A stretch of DNA of 41,908 bases from the NCBI GenBank assembly GCA_020344335.1, contig CP070821.1, forward strand, positions 498,200-540,107. Reading direction: 5' to 3'. The number at the start of each line of letters is the position of its first letter. The stretch's first letter is position 1. Positions 1-8,036 of this stretch are shown piece by piece. The notes beneath the pieces are model-generated. The model worked only from the letters and a program-made list of their open reading frames with translations, did not search any database and was not told where the DNA came from. The DNA is from Gammaproteobacteria bacterium (lineage in GTDB: Bacteria; Pseudomonadota; Gammaproteobacteria; UBA9214). The translations under genes and the position numbers were made by a program.

Positions 1-72
1 GGTGATCCGCGAGTAGGCCGCAACGCGCAGCGAAGACAGGCTGCGGCTCCTGTTTACTGACGCACTCACCAT
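1..72 (-). CDS. Start of an unidentified gene downstream of pyrK (partial)
   Basis: An open frame begins at the ATG at 72-70, overlapping the pyrK stop by 7 bases, and stays open for 24 codons to the window edge. A good Shine-Dalgarno (AGGAG at 51-47) lies inside this frame, seven bases before an in-frame CTG at 39-37, so the true start may be further in or outside the window. The visible residues are Ser/Arg-rich and match no family I recognise. Next to pyrK a class 1B dihydroorotate dehydrogenase (pyrD) would be the obvious expectation, but nothing visible proves it. Confidence 0.35.
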   Translation of the reverse strand, partial: MVSASVNRSRSLSSLRVAAYSRIT

Positions 73-950
73 ACGACCCGGGACGCATCAAACACCGGGC
101 CGTCAACACAGACACGCTTCATGGCCGGGCCTTCCACGGTATTTACACGGACGCTACAGCCGGCACAACCGCCCACGGCACACGCCATGAATTCTTCCAG
201 CGACACCTGGCAGGGGAGATCGTATTCCCCGGCAAGCCGTGCGCTGGCTGCCAGCATTGGATGCGGTCCGCAGGCATACACACTGACCTCGGCACGTTGC
301 GTGTCACTCAATGAATCCAGCCAGCTACGCGCCAGGTCGGTGATATAGCCCTCGTAACACCCCGGATAACCCTGCAGACTGGCCAGCCGGTTCGGCACAC
401 CCCAGTCATCCAGCAGTGGCATGGCTGCGATCACGCCCTCCGGCATGCCCGGAACCAGGATGCCGGAAGGCCGTGCGCTGAACGGGAACGGCACTTCCGA
501 ACCCATCAATACCAGTGGCTGCCAGTGTGCTTCGCCACGCAGCATGTCGGCAAGAAACACCATCGGCGGGATGCCAACGCCACCACCCAGTAACAGGGTG
601 CGGGGCCGGGACCGCTCCGGAGTGAACAGCGTGCCGATCGGTCCGATCATGCTGATGGTTTCCCCGATCCGGCGTTGCGCGAGTTCATGCGTGCCGATGC
701 CGACATCCTTGTAGAGGAATTCGACCCAGCCCTGTTCGGCATCGGCACGCATGATCGACAACGGCCTGCGCATCGGCAGTGCGGGGCCGCACTGGATATG
801 CGCGAAACTGCCGGGTCTTGCACGGGACGCGATCAGTGGCGCAGCGACGCGCAGGACGAACTGCTTGCCTGGATAGCTGTCATGGGCAAGTACCCGCGCG
901 TCCTCGACATGCAGGGTGTTGCGATGCGGTTTTTCCTGCGGATGACTCAC
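66..950 (-). CDS. pyrK: PyrK-type dihydroorotate dehydrogenase electron transfer subunit
   Basis: A 294-aa FAD/[2Fe-2S] reductase of the PyrK family. In class 1B dihydroorotate dehydrogenases this subunit passes electrons from the FMN of PyrD to NAD+. An FAD-binding RPLS motif lies near residue 62, the NAD-binding GGGVGIPP follows, and YACGPHPML comes late. The iron-sulfur cysteines are C257, C262, C265 and C281 at the C-terminus, the usual PyrK pattern. Length is normal to slightly long for the family. It starts 34 bases after pyrC' and belongs to the same minus-strand run. Gammaproteobacteria such as E. coli and Pseudomonas use a quinone-linked class 2 PyrD without PyrK, so its presence in this pyr run is notable. 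The fold is also shared with other ferredoxin reductases, but the cysteine pattern and neighbours favour PyrK. Confidence 0.87.
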   Translation of the reverse strand: MSHPQEKPHRNTLHVEDARVLAHDSYPGKQFVLRVAAPLIASRARPGSFAHIQCGPALPMRRPLSIMRADAEQGWVEFLYKDVGIGTHELAQRRIGETISMIGPIGTLFTPERSRPRTLLLGGGVGIPPMVFLADMLRGEAHWQPLVLMGSEVPFPFSARPSGILVPGMPEGVIAAMPLLDDWGVPNRLASLQGYPGCYEGYITDLARSWLDSLSDTQRAEVSVYACGPHPMLAASARLAGEYDLPCQVSLEEFMACAVGGCAGCSVRVNTVEGPAMKRVCVDGPVFDASRVVW

Positions 951-984
951 GGTTGCGGCATTCCTGGTCAGTAGCAGTGCGGGA

Positions 985-2286
985 TCAGAGACTGTGTACC
1001 ACGTGGCCGGCGAGCAGGGTATGGGTCACCCGTCCCTTCAGTTGCCAATTCATGAACGGCGTGTTGTGCCCGTGGCTTTTCATGCTGCCGGGCTCCAGCT
1101 GCCAGGCCAGCTCCGGGTTGAAGATGCAGACATCGGCCGGGGCATCGATCGAAAGGGTGCCGGCAGGCAGACCGAGGATAGCCGCCGGTCCGGCCGTCAG
1201 GCGGTGGATCAAGTCGCCCAGCTCGATCGCGTTTTCCTCGACCAGTCGCAGTCCCAGCGGCAGCAGCGTGTCGAGGCCCGAGATCCCGGGCTCCGTGGAC
1301 GGGAATGGCCCGAGCTTGGCATCCGGTTCGTGTGGCTGGTGGTCGGAACACAGGGCCTTGAGGATGCCGCCCTGGAGGGCATCGCGTAACCGCTGGCGGT
1401 CTTCCGTGGTCCGCAGTGGCGGTATCACATGGCAATTGCTGTCGAAGTCGCTGACGTCGATCTCTGTCAGGTACAGGTAGGGAATCGCCACATCCGCGGT
1501 GATCGGCAGGCCGTCAAACTGTGCACGCGCCACCATGTGAACGGCACGCCCGGTGGTCAGGCGGCAGAAATGCGCCCGGATACCGGTCTGCTCGATCAGC
1601 GCCAGGTCGCGAGCAACCGCTGCGGTTTCCGCGGCTTCCGGAATGCCCTGCATGCCCATGCGTGTTGCCACCTTGCCCTCGTGGGCGCAACCGTTCGCAG
1701 ACAGGGCGTGGTCGTTCGCATACAGGAACACCGTCAGGTCAAACGTGGCGGCATATTCAAGAGCGCGCCGCTGTACCAGCGTGTTCACAAGCGGATGCAT
1801 TGCGTTGCTGACGCCCACGCAGCCGGCGTGCTTGAGAGCGGCCATCTCGCTCAATTGCTCGCCGCCGAGACCACGGGTCAGGGCGCCGAGGGTAACGATG
1901 CGGGTTTTTCCGGATGTCTCGGCACGCAGCCGGATCAGCTCGATATCCGCCGGGGTCTCGACCACCGGGTCTGTATCGGGCGGGCAACATAGGGTGGTAA
2001 TGCCGCCTGTTGCCGCCGCTATCGATTCAGAGGCAATGGTCGCCTTGTGTTCCTGTCCGGGTTCACGCACCCGGGCGCACAGGTCTACCAGTCCCGGGCA
2101 GACGATACAGCCGGTTGCATCGATTTTTTTTGCGGGCCCGAAACCGTCGGGCACCGTACCAACGGCAACGATTCGACCGTTCGCAATAAAGACATCCACC
2201 CGGTCATCTATCCGGTTGGCCGGGTCGATGACCCGTCCGCCATGGATGATGATCCTGTCCGTTGCGTTTGTTTTGGCTGGCGACAT
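985..2286 (-). CDS. pyrC': Dihydroorotase-like PyrC' lacking the metal-binding histidines
   Basis: A 433-aa class I dihydroorotase homologue, normal length. Active enzymes carry an HxH pair before the REPG motif; here that position reads C70-A71-R72, followed by an intact REPG (74-77). The later HAED-type histidine site reads Y189-A-N-D, the histidine of the HICH-type strand is R242, and the histidines of the PHHL-type strand are replaced (IPYLY, 268-272). The aspartate of the DHQPH motif remains. In Pseudomonas, a similarly degenerate PyrC' encoded next to pyrB is needed to assemble the PyrB dodecamer and does not catalyse the dihydroorotase step. By analogy this protein should be structural, with the active dihydroorotase elsewhere in the genome. 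It starts 11 bases after pyrB, supporting co-translation and partnership. Confidence 0.9.
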   Translation of the reverse strand: MSPAKTNATDRIIIHGGRVIDPANRIDDRVDVFIANGRIVAVGTVPDGFGPAKKIDATGCIVCPGLVDLCARVREPGQEHKATIASESIAAATGGITTLCCPPDTDPVVETPADIELIRLRAETSGKTRIVTLGALTRGLGGEQLSEMAALKHAGCVGVSNAMHPLVNTLVQRRALEYAATFDLTVFLYANDHALSANGCAHEGKVATRMGMQGIPEAAETAAVARDLALIEQTGIRAHFCRLTTGRAVHMVARAQFDGLPITADVAIPYLYLTEIDVSDFDSNCHVIPPLRTTEDRQRLRDALQGGILKALCSDHQPHEPDAKLGPFPSTEPGISGLDTLLPLGLRLVEENAIELGDLIHRLTAGPAAILGLPAGTLSIDAPADVCIFNPELAWQLEPGSMKSHGHNTPFMNWQLKGRVTHTLLAGHVVHSL

Positions 2287-2297
2287 CGTGTATTGGT

Positions 2298-3272
2298 TTA
2301 TTCGGGCGTCTCTTCCCTGTGGCGTATGGCCATGGACATGACCGCCATGCGTACGGCGATACCATGGGTGACCTGTTCCAGGATCACCGAACGGGATCCG
2401 TCTGCCACTTCCGAGTCCATCTCCACGCCGCGGTTGATCGGACCGGGGTGCATGATGGTGACGTCGGGCTTCGCCACGGCGAGTTTCTCTTCGGTCACGC
2501 CAAACAGCTCGTAGTATTCATGTTCGCTGGGCAACAGCGCCCCCAGCATGCGTTCGCGCTGCAGCCGCAGCATGATGATCACGTCGGCATCCCGGATGCC
2601 TTCCTGCAGGTCATGGAAGACATGGACACCGAGTGCCTCGCAGTGTGCCGGTATCAGTGTTTTTGGTGCAACGATGCGGACATCGCCGGTATTCAGCAGG
2701 TTCAGGGCGTGAATCTGCGAGCGTGCGACCCGTGAGTGCATGATGTCGCCGACGATGGCGACACGCAGTCGCCCGAAATCGGGTCCCTTGATGCGACGGA
2801 TGGTGAACATGTCCAGCATCGCCTGGGTCGGGTGCGAGTGACGGCCGTCACCGGCATTGATGACGCTGATGTGCGGCTCGACATTGCTGGCAATAAAGTG
2901 TGCGGCACCACTGTCGGCATGCCGGATCACGAACATGTCGACATGCATGGCCTCGAGATTGCGCAGCGTGTCCAGCAGGCTTTCCCCCTTGATCGTGGAC
3001 GACTGGGTGATATTGATATTGAGTACATCGGCAGACAGACGCTTGGCAGCGAGTTCGAAGGTGGTGCGCGTACGGGTGCTGGCCTCAAAGAACAGGTTGA
3101 CGATGGTTTTGCCGCGCAGCAGCGGGACTTTCTTGACGGTTTGCTCGGTGACACCGGCAAATGACTCGGCGGTGTCGAGGATGCGGGTCAGCAGCTCGTT
3201 GGTCAGGCCACTGATACTGAGCAAGTGGCGCAGTCCCCCGTCATCCCTGATCTGCAGATTTCGGTTCTTCAT
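2298..3272 (-). CDS. pyrB: Aspartate carbamoyltransferase catalytic chain
   Basis: A 324-aa enzyme that joins carbamoyl phosphate and aspartate, the committed step of pyrimidine synthesis. The carbamoyl-phosphate loop STRTRTTFE is near residues 64-72. The HPTQAMLDM motif is in the middle, and [10 protein letters not shown] lies near the C-terminus, all as in the family. The start overlaps the pyrR stop by four bases (ATGA), implying translational coupling. No pyrI regulatory subunit follows; instead the defective dihydroorotase pyrC' comes next, as in Pseudomonas, where PyrB and PyrC' form a class A complex. This suggests the same architecture here. Confidence 0.97.
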   Translation of the reverse strand: MKNRNLQIRDDGGLRHLLSISGLTNELLTRILDTAESFAGVTEQTVKKVPLLRGKTIVNLFFEASTRTRTTFELAAKRLSADVLNINITQSSTIKGESLLDTLRNLEAMHVDMFVIRHADSGAAHFIASNVEPHISVINAGDGRHSHPTQAMLDMFTIRRIKGPDFGRLRVAIVGDIMHSRVARSQIHALNLLNTGDVRIVAPKTLIPAHCEALGVHVFHDLQEGIRDADVIIMLRLQRERMLGALLPSEHEYYELFGVTEEKLAVAKPDVTIMHPGPINRGVEMDSEVADGSRSVILEQVTHGIAVRMAVMSMAIRHREETPE

Positions 3273-3775
3273 GTGACCTGCTTGATTTCCAGTTCCAGCG
3301 GATCAGGACCAGAAAGCTTGATATGCTCATCCGGCTGCAATTTGACATGGATGCCGGCAACATTGGCTTCCACCGGCAATTCGCGTCCGTCACGTTCCAC
3401 CAGCACTGCCAGCATGATGGAGGCCGGCCGGCCGTAATCAAACAGTTCATTCATGGCCGCCCGGATGGTCCGGCCGGTGTGCAGAACATCGTCTACCAGG
3501 ATAATATGTCGACCATCAATGCTGAAGGGCATTTGTGAAGGTTTTACCACCGGGTTCATCCCGATCTGGGTAAAGTCATCCCGGTAGAAGGAGATATCGA
3601 GGCTGGCAAGTGGCTCGCTGATGCCAAGTCGCTCGTGCAATTGCTCTGCCACCCACACCCCGCCGGTGTGGATCCCGATCATGGCCGGGTTGTCGCGCCC
3701 TGCATCCCGGGTCAGGGTATCCAGTTTTTCGGCCATGCGCGTGATCAGGCCATTGACGTCATTCAGGTGAGTCAT
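3269..3775 (-). CDS. pyrR: PyrR bifunctional pyr operon regulator / uracil phosphoribosyltransferase
   Basis: A 168-aa type I phosphoribosyltransferase of the PyrR family. The PRPP-binding signature [13 protein letters not shown] is present, preceded by a [13 protein letters not shown] segment and followed by the short C-terminal half typical of PyrR. In Gram-positive bacteria PyrR binds pyr mRNA and attenuates transcription. In gammaproteobacteria it is regularly the gene before pyrB, but its RNA-binding role there is less certain. It overlaps ruvX upstream and pyrB downstream by four bases each, leaving no room for an attenuator between pyrR and pyrB. Any regulation of this run must therefore act elsewhere. 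Confidence 0.93.
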   Translation of the reverse strand: MTHLNDVNGLITRMAEKLDTLTRDAGRDNPAMIGIHTGGVWVAEQLHERLGISEPLASLDISFYRDDFTQIGMNPVVKPSQMPFSIDGRHIILVDDVLHTGRTIRAAMNELFDYGRPASIMLAVLVERDGRELPVEANVAGIHVKLQPDEHIKLSGPDPLELEIKQVT

Positions 3776-4230
3776 TCGGTTCTGTTTCCGGTTCCCAGCC
3801 AGTCCTGCAGGATGATTCGAGCAGCAACAGCATCGATCCCCCTTGCCGCTTCCGGGTCATCCCGAGTATTCAGTTGTTCCTGTGCGGCATGCGAACTGAG
3901 TCTTTCATCCACCGTATGGACCGGCAGCCGGTAACGTCCCTCCAGTTGTCTGATAAAGCGTCTCACGGAATCCGTAATATCCGAGTCGGTTCCGTCGGCC
4001 TGCCGTGGCAGGCCGACGACCAGGGCGTCGGGCCGCCAGGTTTGCATTAACTCGGAAATCTTCTTCCAGTCAGGTTGACCATCACGGGATTTTAAAGTGC
4101 CGAGTGCCGTGGCGGTCCCGGTTACGTCCTGTCCTACGGCAACGCCGATACGCTGCAGTCCGAAGTCAAATCCCAGCAGTGTCTGCAAGTTCACTGGCCG
4201 GTCGCATTCCCGGCTGCCGGTGGTACCCAT
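3772..4230 (-). CDS. ruvX: Putative pre-16S rRNA nuclease RuvX (YqgF)
   Basis: A 152-aa RNase H-like protein of the YqgF/RuvX family, which helps mature the 5' end of 16S rRNA. The first catalytic strand GFDFGLQRIGVAVG is near residues 20-33, the VVGLPRQADG segment is in the middle, and the DERLSS motif supplies later acidic residues. The annotated ATG gives about 13 extra residues compared with the usual start; a GTG at 4191-4189 (giving VNLQTLLGFDFG) is an alternative. The gene begins eight bases after yqgE and overlaps pyrR by four bases, the order seen in many gammaproteobacteria. Confidence 0.93.
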   Translation of the reverse strand: MGTTGSRECDRPVNLQTLLGFDFGLQRIGVAVGQDVTGTATALGTLKSRDGQPDWKKISELMQTWRPDALVVGLPRQADGTDSDITDSVRRFIRQLEGRYRLPVHTVDERLSSHAAQEQLNTRDDPEAARGIDAVAARIILQDWLGTGNRTE

Positions 4231-4238
4231 CCCTTCCG

Positions 4239-4838
4239 TCAGGCATGCCCCGCGTCCCCGGAAATGAGGTTCAGATCAATCCCCATGAGCGCCGCTGCCG
4301 CCTGCCAGCGCTGTTCATACGGTGTCTCAAAAACTATTCGGGTACTCGCCGGCCCGCTGAGCCAGGCATTGGCGGCGAGTTCCTCTTCCAGTTGCCCGGC
4401 GCCCCATCCGGCATAACCCAGTGTAATAAATGACTTGTCTGGACCCTCGCCACGGGCAATCGCTTCGAGAATATCCCGGGACGAGGTAATGCCGGTGTTA
4501 TCTGTTACCTTCAGGGTGGCTTCCCAGTCTCCCAGTGGCTCATGCAGGACGAAACCGCGGTCATTCTGGACCGGGCCCCCCATGTAGACGGGCTGTTTCG
4601 CTGCCACGTTGTGGACAGCCTCGATCTCCATGTGGTCGAGAATGTCACCGAGCCGCATGTCCAGAGGCCGGTTGATCACGAGTCCCAGTGCCCCGTCATC
4701 ATTGTGCTCACAGATAAATGTGGCCGTGTGGTGAAAATTCGGGTCAGACAGCGCTGGCATGGCGATCAGGAAGTGGTTGCTGAGAGACTGCACCGTGCTC
4801 ATACCTCTAGTATCAGGCAGAGTGGTGGTTCCCATCAA
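4239..4838 (-). CDS. yqgE: YqgE/AlgH family protein (UPF0301)
   Basis: A member of the UPF0301 family, called AlgH in Pseudomonas; the molecular function is not established. The conserved N-terminal block NHFLIAMPALSDPNF and the following GALGLVINRP motif are clear, and the C-terminal half has the YAGWGAGQLEEEL segment. The longest frame uses a TTG start at 4838 (199 aa). ATGs at 4835 and at 4802 (MSTVQS, 187 aa) are alternatives, and the last matches the usual family start best. It sits between tonB and ruvX, in the order known from Pseudomonas. Confidence 0.93.
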   Translation of the reverse strand: MMGTTTLPDTRGMSTVQSLSNHFLIAMPALSDPNFHHTATFICEHNDDGALGLVINRPLDMRLGDILDHMEIEAVHNVAAKQPVYMGGPVQNDRGFVLHEPLGDWEATLKVTDNTGITSSRDILEAIARGEGPDKSFITLGYAGWGAGQLEEELAANAWLSGPASTRIVFETPYEQRWQAAAALMGIDLNLISGDAGHA

Positions 4839-4883
4839 GTGGTAACGGCGTTCAGGTGCCGGCAGATGAATGGTTCCGTTTCG

Positions 4884-5741
4884 TCAGTGGCTTTTCAGGT
4901 TGTACCTGCTGGAGAATTCCCAGGTACGGGTTATATGCAGTACATCGGCTTCCTTGCTGATCTCTGGCGGGAACGGCGGGTACGGACTGGCCAGTTTGAC
5001 AATACGGATGGCTGCTTCATCGATCACCGCATGTCCCGATGACTTGAGCACGGTGATATTACGTATGGATCCATCCGGGTTCAGGGCCACATCAAGCAGT
5101 AGTTTTCCGGATATTCCTGCGCGCCGGGCCGCATCCGGATAATTCAGGTTTCCCACGCGCTCTACCTTTTTTACCCATTCGAGCATGTAGTTGGCATATT
5201 TGAACTCCTGGGTGCGTGCCGAAACATAGACCTGCCTGGGTCGTTTTGCATAGGCCTGCATGGACTGGGTGATTTCCTCGCTCAGGTTGACCATCTCCAG
5301 ACTCTGCTCGATCAGTTCGGACGCTGTCGGGTCCTTGTCCTCGGTCTCCGGTTGTACTGTTTCCTCCTGGCGGATTTTTGTGGTCGACTCGGTGGTCGTT
5401 ACCACCTGGGTCGGGGCCGGCTCCGGTTTCTGCGTGGCCATGGCCGGGGCCTGGGCCGGGACGGCCTGCTGCGGGCGTACCTTTTCAGTGACATTACCGC
5501 CGCCATCCTGGCTGGTCTGGGCCAGGTATTCGGCTTCCTCCGGTTTCGGTGTCGTGCGCGTGGTGACGGTAATTTCAAGTGTCGGCAGATCATTTTCGGG
5601 AATTTTCTCATCCGGTGTTCCGAAAGTAATGCCGAGAATGATCATGGCATGCAGGACCACGGCAAAAAACAGCGTCAGCGCAAACCGGTCGGTCGAGGTA
5701 ACCGGACTGGTTTCGAGTTCCTCTGCGGTTATGTCCTGCAT
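4884..5741 (-). CDS. tonB: TonB family energy transducer
   Basis: A 285-aa protein with the TonB layout. A short cytoplasmic N-terminus is followed by one membrane helix (about 20-41), a long Pro/Glu/Thr-rich periplasmic spacer (about 50-160), and a C-terminal TonB domain with NYPDAARRAGISG and the paired VLKSSGHAVIDEAA region. The frame is open further upstream, but that extension only shadows the Gx gene; the ATG at 5741 gives the expected MQDIT start just before the helix. It overlaps the Gx gene by 13 bases. No exbB/exbD lies nearby. In P. aeruginosa the gene at this locus is tonB3, linked to twitching motility, which fits the neighbouring pil-chp operon. Confidence 0.9.
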   Translation of the reverse strand: MQDITAEELETSPVTSTDRFALTLFFAVVLHAMIILGITFGTPDEKIPENDLPTLEITVTTRTTPKPEEAEYLAQTSQDGGGNVTEKVRPQQAVPAQAPAMATQKPEPAPTQVVTTTESTTKIRQEETVQPETEDKDPTASELIEQSLEMVNLSEEITQSMQAYAKRPRQVYVSARTQEFKYANYMLEWVKKVERVGNLNYPDAARRAGISGKLLLDVALNPDGSIRNITVLKSSGHAVIDEAAIRIVKLASPYPPFPPEISKEADVLHITRTWEFSSRYNLKSH

Positions 5742-6241
5742 TGTCGGTGTTCCCGGGTCATGGCGCCCGCGATTATACCGCTGACAATGCCGAACAGCAG
5801 TGCGGCAGTCATCAGTACCGGGAACAGGCGCCATAGTGCCGGGTGCGGTATGAACAGCAGCCAGGCAAGGATGAACTGACCGGTCATGTGGGAGAGTGCG
5901 GCGAGGATGCTGTAACCGACCGGTCCAAAGCCCTTGCCGGGCAGCCGGCAGGCAAGCCAGAGCATGCCGATGCTGCAAGCTGCTCCTGCCAGGCTGAGCA
6001 GGAAAGTGGGTGACAGGAACGTACCCAGCAGCAGGCTGCCGCACAATACCCGCAGCAGGCTTACCCAGGCAGCCATATGCCAGCCGAATTGCAGCAGCAC
6101 CGCGATGGTAATTACGTTGGCGAGACCCGGTTTCAGTCCCGGCAGCGGACTGGGCAGGGCGCTTTCCAGTACATGGATGGTGATTGCGAGGGCAGCCAGC
6201 CAGGCAATACGATGGTCTTCAGCTGTTGTCTGGATCTGCAT
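5729..6241 (-). CDS. Gx transporter family membrane protein (HepSI-like)
   Basis: A 170-aa integral membrane protein with about five hydrophobic helices. The N-terminal block with ESALPSPLPGLKPGLANVI is the signature of the Gx transporter family (Pfam Hpre_diP_synt_I), once annotated as heptaprenyl diphosphate synthase component I. Substrate-binding subunits of vitamin transporters look similar, but the substrate here is unknown. Family members often occur beside NusG-domain-II proteins and ApbE flavin transferases in Rnf-like or extracellular electron transfer loci. Both of those genes lie just upstream on the same strand, so a role in a flavin- or quinone-linked redox module is plausible but inferred. 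Confidence 0.85.
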   Translation of the reverse strand: MQIQTTAEDHRIAWLAALAITIHVLESALPSPLPGLKPGLANVITIAVLLQFGWHMAAWVSLLRVLCGSLLLGTFLSPTFLLSLAGAACSIGMLWLACRLPGKGFGPVGYSILAALSHMTGQFILAWLLFIPHPALWRLFPVLMTAALLFGIVSGIIAGAMTREHRQCRT

Positions 6242-6585
6242 AGATCATGGTCTGGCAGGCCGTGGTAACGGTCGTCAGCCGTAATAGTGATCAACCCTGC
6301 CATCAAGGGCAAGCGCCTCCACAGGCGCTAAAGCGCTTTGTCGAACCGGTTGATACGAGGTCTCGCCATAAAACCATTCCATTGTAGATGGGGTGAATCC
6401 GGCTTCCAACAGTCAATCGGGGAGTTGCAATCAATGACCGGCATGGCGCTGTGCAGACAGGGAAGACCCTCTGCCTGACGCTTGTTATCCCGGAAACCGG
6501 CAGCCGTAATGAAAGAAACTGGTTGCATGATCGTCATATAAAGGACAGCAGCGCGCCCCTTTATTTCCTGAATTTATGTGCATCA
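6242..6585 (-). other. Gap between the NusG-II and Gx genes, with a hairpin
   Basis: These 344 bases contain no convincing gene. At 6312-6329 AGCGCCT and AGGCGCT can pair around a CCAC loop, immediately followed by the 10-base palindrome AAAGCGCTTT (6330-6339). There is no T-run on either side, so it is not a classic terminator; it could be a processing site or operator. A promoter for the Gx-tonB-yqgE-pyr run is expected here, but I cannot point to a good one. A 69-codon minus-strand frame (6537-6328) lacks a ribosome binding site. Confidence 0.4.
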
Positions 6586-6948
6586 CTAGAAATTGATGGC
6601 GTCAAAACGCGGGTGCATGCCCACTAGCTGGATACTGATTCGGTTCGGCAGGCAGGCGGCCAGTTCGCCGCTGGCCGTCAGCCAGCCAGCCTGAATGCAA
6701 TGTTTGCCCGGGCACGGTGAATCCAGGAAGCGTGCCCGGGCATCACGGATTTCAACCGTGCTGGTACCCAGCGGCCCTTCCAGCAGCACCTCGGCATCCC
6801 GGTCAAGGGGGATGATACGCGCCGGCTGGTTGCCTTCCTGAACCTGCAGGTAGCGCGCGATCTCATCCTGGAACCAGAAATGAGTGTACAGCAAGGGAAG
6901 ACTCCCGATGACAGCAATAAGCAGCAGCCAGTCCGCACGTGTCATCAC
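6586..6948 (-). CDS. NusG domain II-containing anchored protein
   Basis: A 120-aa protein with one N-terminal membrane helix (about 5-22) and an exported NusG-II-like domain (PF07009). The signature features are the cysteine pair in SPCPGKHC, a following GWL segment, and the ACLPNRISI motif near residues 97-105. Such proteins are not transcription factors despite the name. They are found with Rnf, Gx and ApbE genes and are thought to act in extracytoplasmic redox functions. The start is GTG at 6948, overlapping the apbE stop by four bases (GTGA), or the adjacent ATG at 6945. Either way it is translationally coupled to apbE. Confidence 0.87.
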   Translation of the reverse strand: MMTRADWLLLIAVIGSLPLLYTHFWFQDEIARYLQVQEGNQPARIIPLDRDAEVLLEGPLGTSTVEIRDARARFLDSPCPGKHCIQAGWLTASGELAACLPNRISIQLVGMHPRFDAINF

Positions 6949-8036
6949 AGGGGTGTACTCAGGCGTATATCGGCTGGCTCGGTATCGAAGCTGATCCGCT
7001 TCTGCATCGCCGGATTCATGTGGACAGTACCGTTTGCGTCAATCATCAGGACATACCGGATCCCCATCCGTCGGGCGATAGCATGCCAGTGTTCCGGCCC
7101 GGCGACAAACAGGGCGGTGGCAGCGGCATCTGCCGTGGTGGCATCGGTATGCACCACGGTCACGGAGGTGACGGTATCCGCCGGGTAGCCGGTGCGTGGA
7201 TCAATGATGTGATGGTAACGCCTGCCTCCATGATCAAAGAAACGTTCATAGTCGCCCGAGGTAAATACGCTTTCGTCATCTCCCAGTTCAATGGCCGCGA
7301 GAACTCCGGGTCCGCGCGGGTCGCGGATACCTATGCGCCATGGGCGGTCGCCGTGCCGGCCAATCGCGCGCAGGTCGCCGCCGGCATTGATGATGGCATT
7401 ATGGATGCCGAGTTCACGCAGGCGCCCGATGCCCTGATCTATGGCGTGGCCTTTCGCAACGGCCCCCAGGTCGTAGCGAACGGCCGGATTGCTGCTCCGC
7501 AGGTAACCATCATTGATCGCGACGTCGGTAACCGAGGGCTGCTGTGATACCAGGGCCGTCAAGGCCGAATTGTCCGGTGGCGGGCCAGCCGGCCGCTCAT
7601 CGCTATGGAAGCCCCAGATCGATACCAGCTTGCCAATGGTGGGGTTGAACAGCCCGTCGCTCAGGATTGACAGACGGTTTGCCTTTTCGAACAGTGGCAG
7701 CAGTTCCGGGTCTGCGGGAAATGCATCCCCGGTGGCCAGCCGGCGGTTGGTATCCTGCAGGCGGCCCGGCTGCCAGGCATGCCATTCGGCATGCATGCGC
7801 AGGAACATCTGTTCCAGTTCCTGGCTGGCTTGTTCGGCGACATCGCTGCCAATGCCGTAATAGGTAACTTCGACCAGGGTCCCCAGCGCAAAGAACTGCC
7901 TGTGCCGGGCGGGATCTGCTGGCTGGCCACAGCCTGCCAGTAGCAGCAGGCCGAGGAGCAGACCGATACGCGCAGAACTCGCAGATGCCAGGACAGGGTC
8001 CTCCTTATCGCTCTGCCAGCCGCTTGCCGATGGCAT
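6945..8036 (-). CDS. apbE: FAD:protein FMN transferase, lipoprotein (ApbE)
   Basis: ApbE family, 363 aa. It covalently attaches FMN to threonines of exported or membrane flavoproteins such as NqrB/NqrC and RnfG/RnfD. A lipobox (LLLLAGC, C36) predicts an outer-envelope lipoprotein. Core motifs are visible: the YDLGAVAKGHAID block, NAIINAGGDLRAIG, the HHIIDPRTGYPA metal/flavin segment, and the C-terminal DATTADAAATALFVAG. The ATG at 8036 lies inside gshB and adds a hydrophilic stretch before the signal peptide. A perfect AAGGAGG (8006-8000) stands eight bases before an in-frame CTG at 7991, which would give a normal lipoprotein leader; that may be the real start. No obvious flavinylation substrate is encoded in the window. 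Confidence 0.93.
   Translation of the reverse strand: MPSASGWQSDKEDPVLASASSARIGLLLGLLLLAGCGQPADPARHRQFFALGTLVEVTYYGIGSDVAEQASQELEQMFLRMHAEWHAWQPGRLQDTNRRLATGDAFPADPELLPLFEKANRLSILSDGLFNPTIGKLVSIWGFHSDERPAGPPPDNSALTALVSQQPSVTDVAINDGYLRSSNPAVRYDLGAVAKGHAIDQGIGRLRELGIHNAIINAGGDLRAIGRHGDRPWRIGIRDPRGPGVLAAIELGDDESVFTSGDYERFFDHGGRRYHHIIDPRTGYPADTVTSVTVVHTDATTADAAATALFVAGPEHWHAIARRMGIRYVLMIDANGTVHMNPAMQKRISFDTEPADIRLSTPL

Noticed and set aside
5742-6044. N-terminal extension of the tonB reading frame
   Set aside because: It covers the Gx gene in another frame and has no TonB-like features; the ATG at 5741 places the membrane helix where TonB proteins have it.
6328-6537. Minus-strand 69-codon ORF in the NusG-II/Gx gap
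   Set aside because: No ribosome binding site, no recognisable motif, and it contains the hairpin and palindrome; most likely chance.
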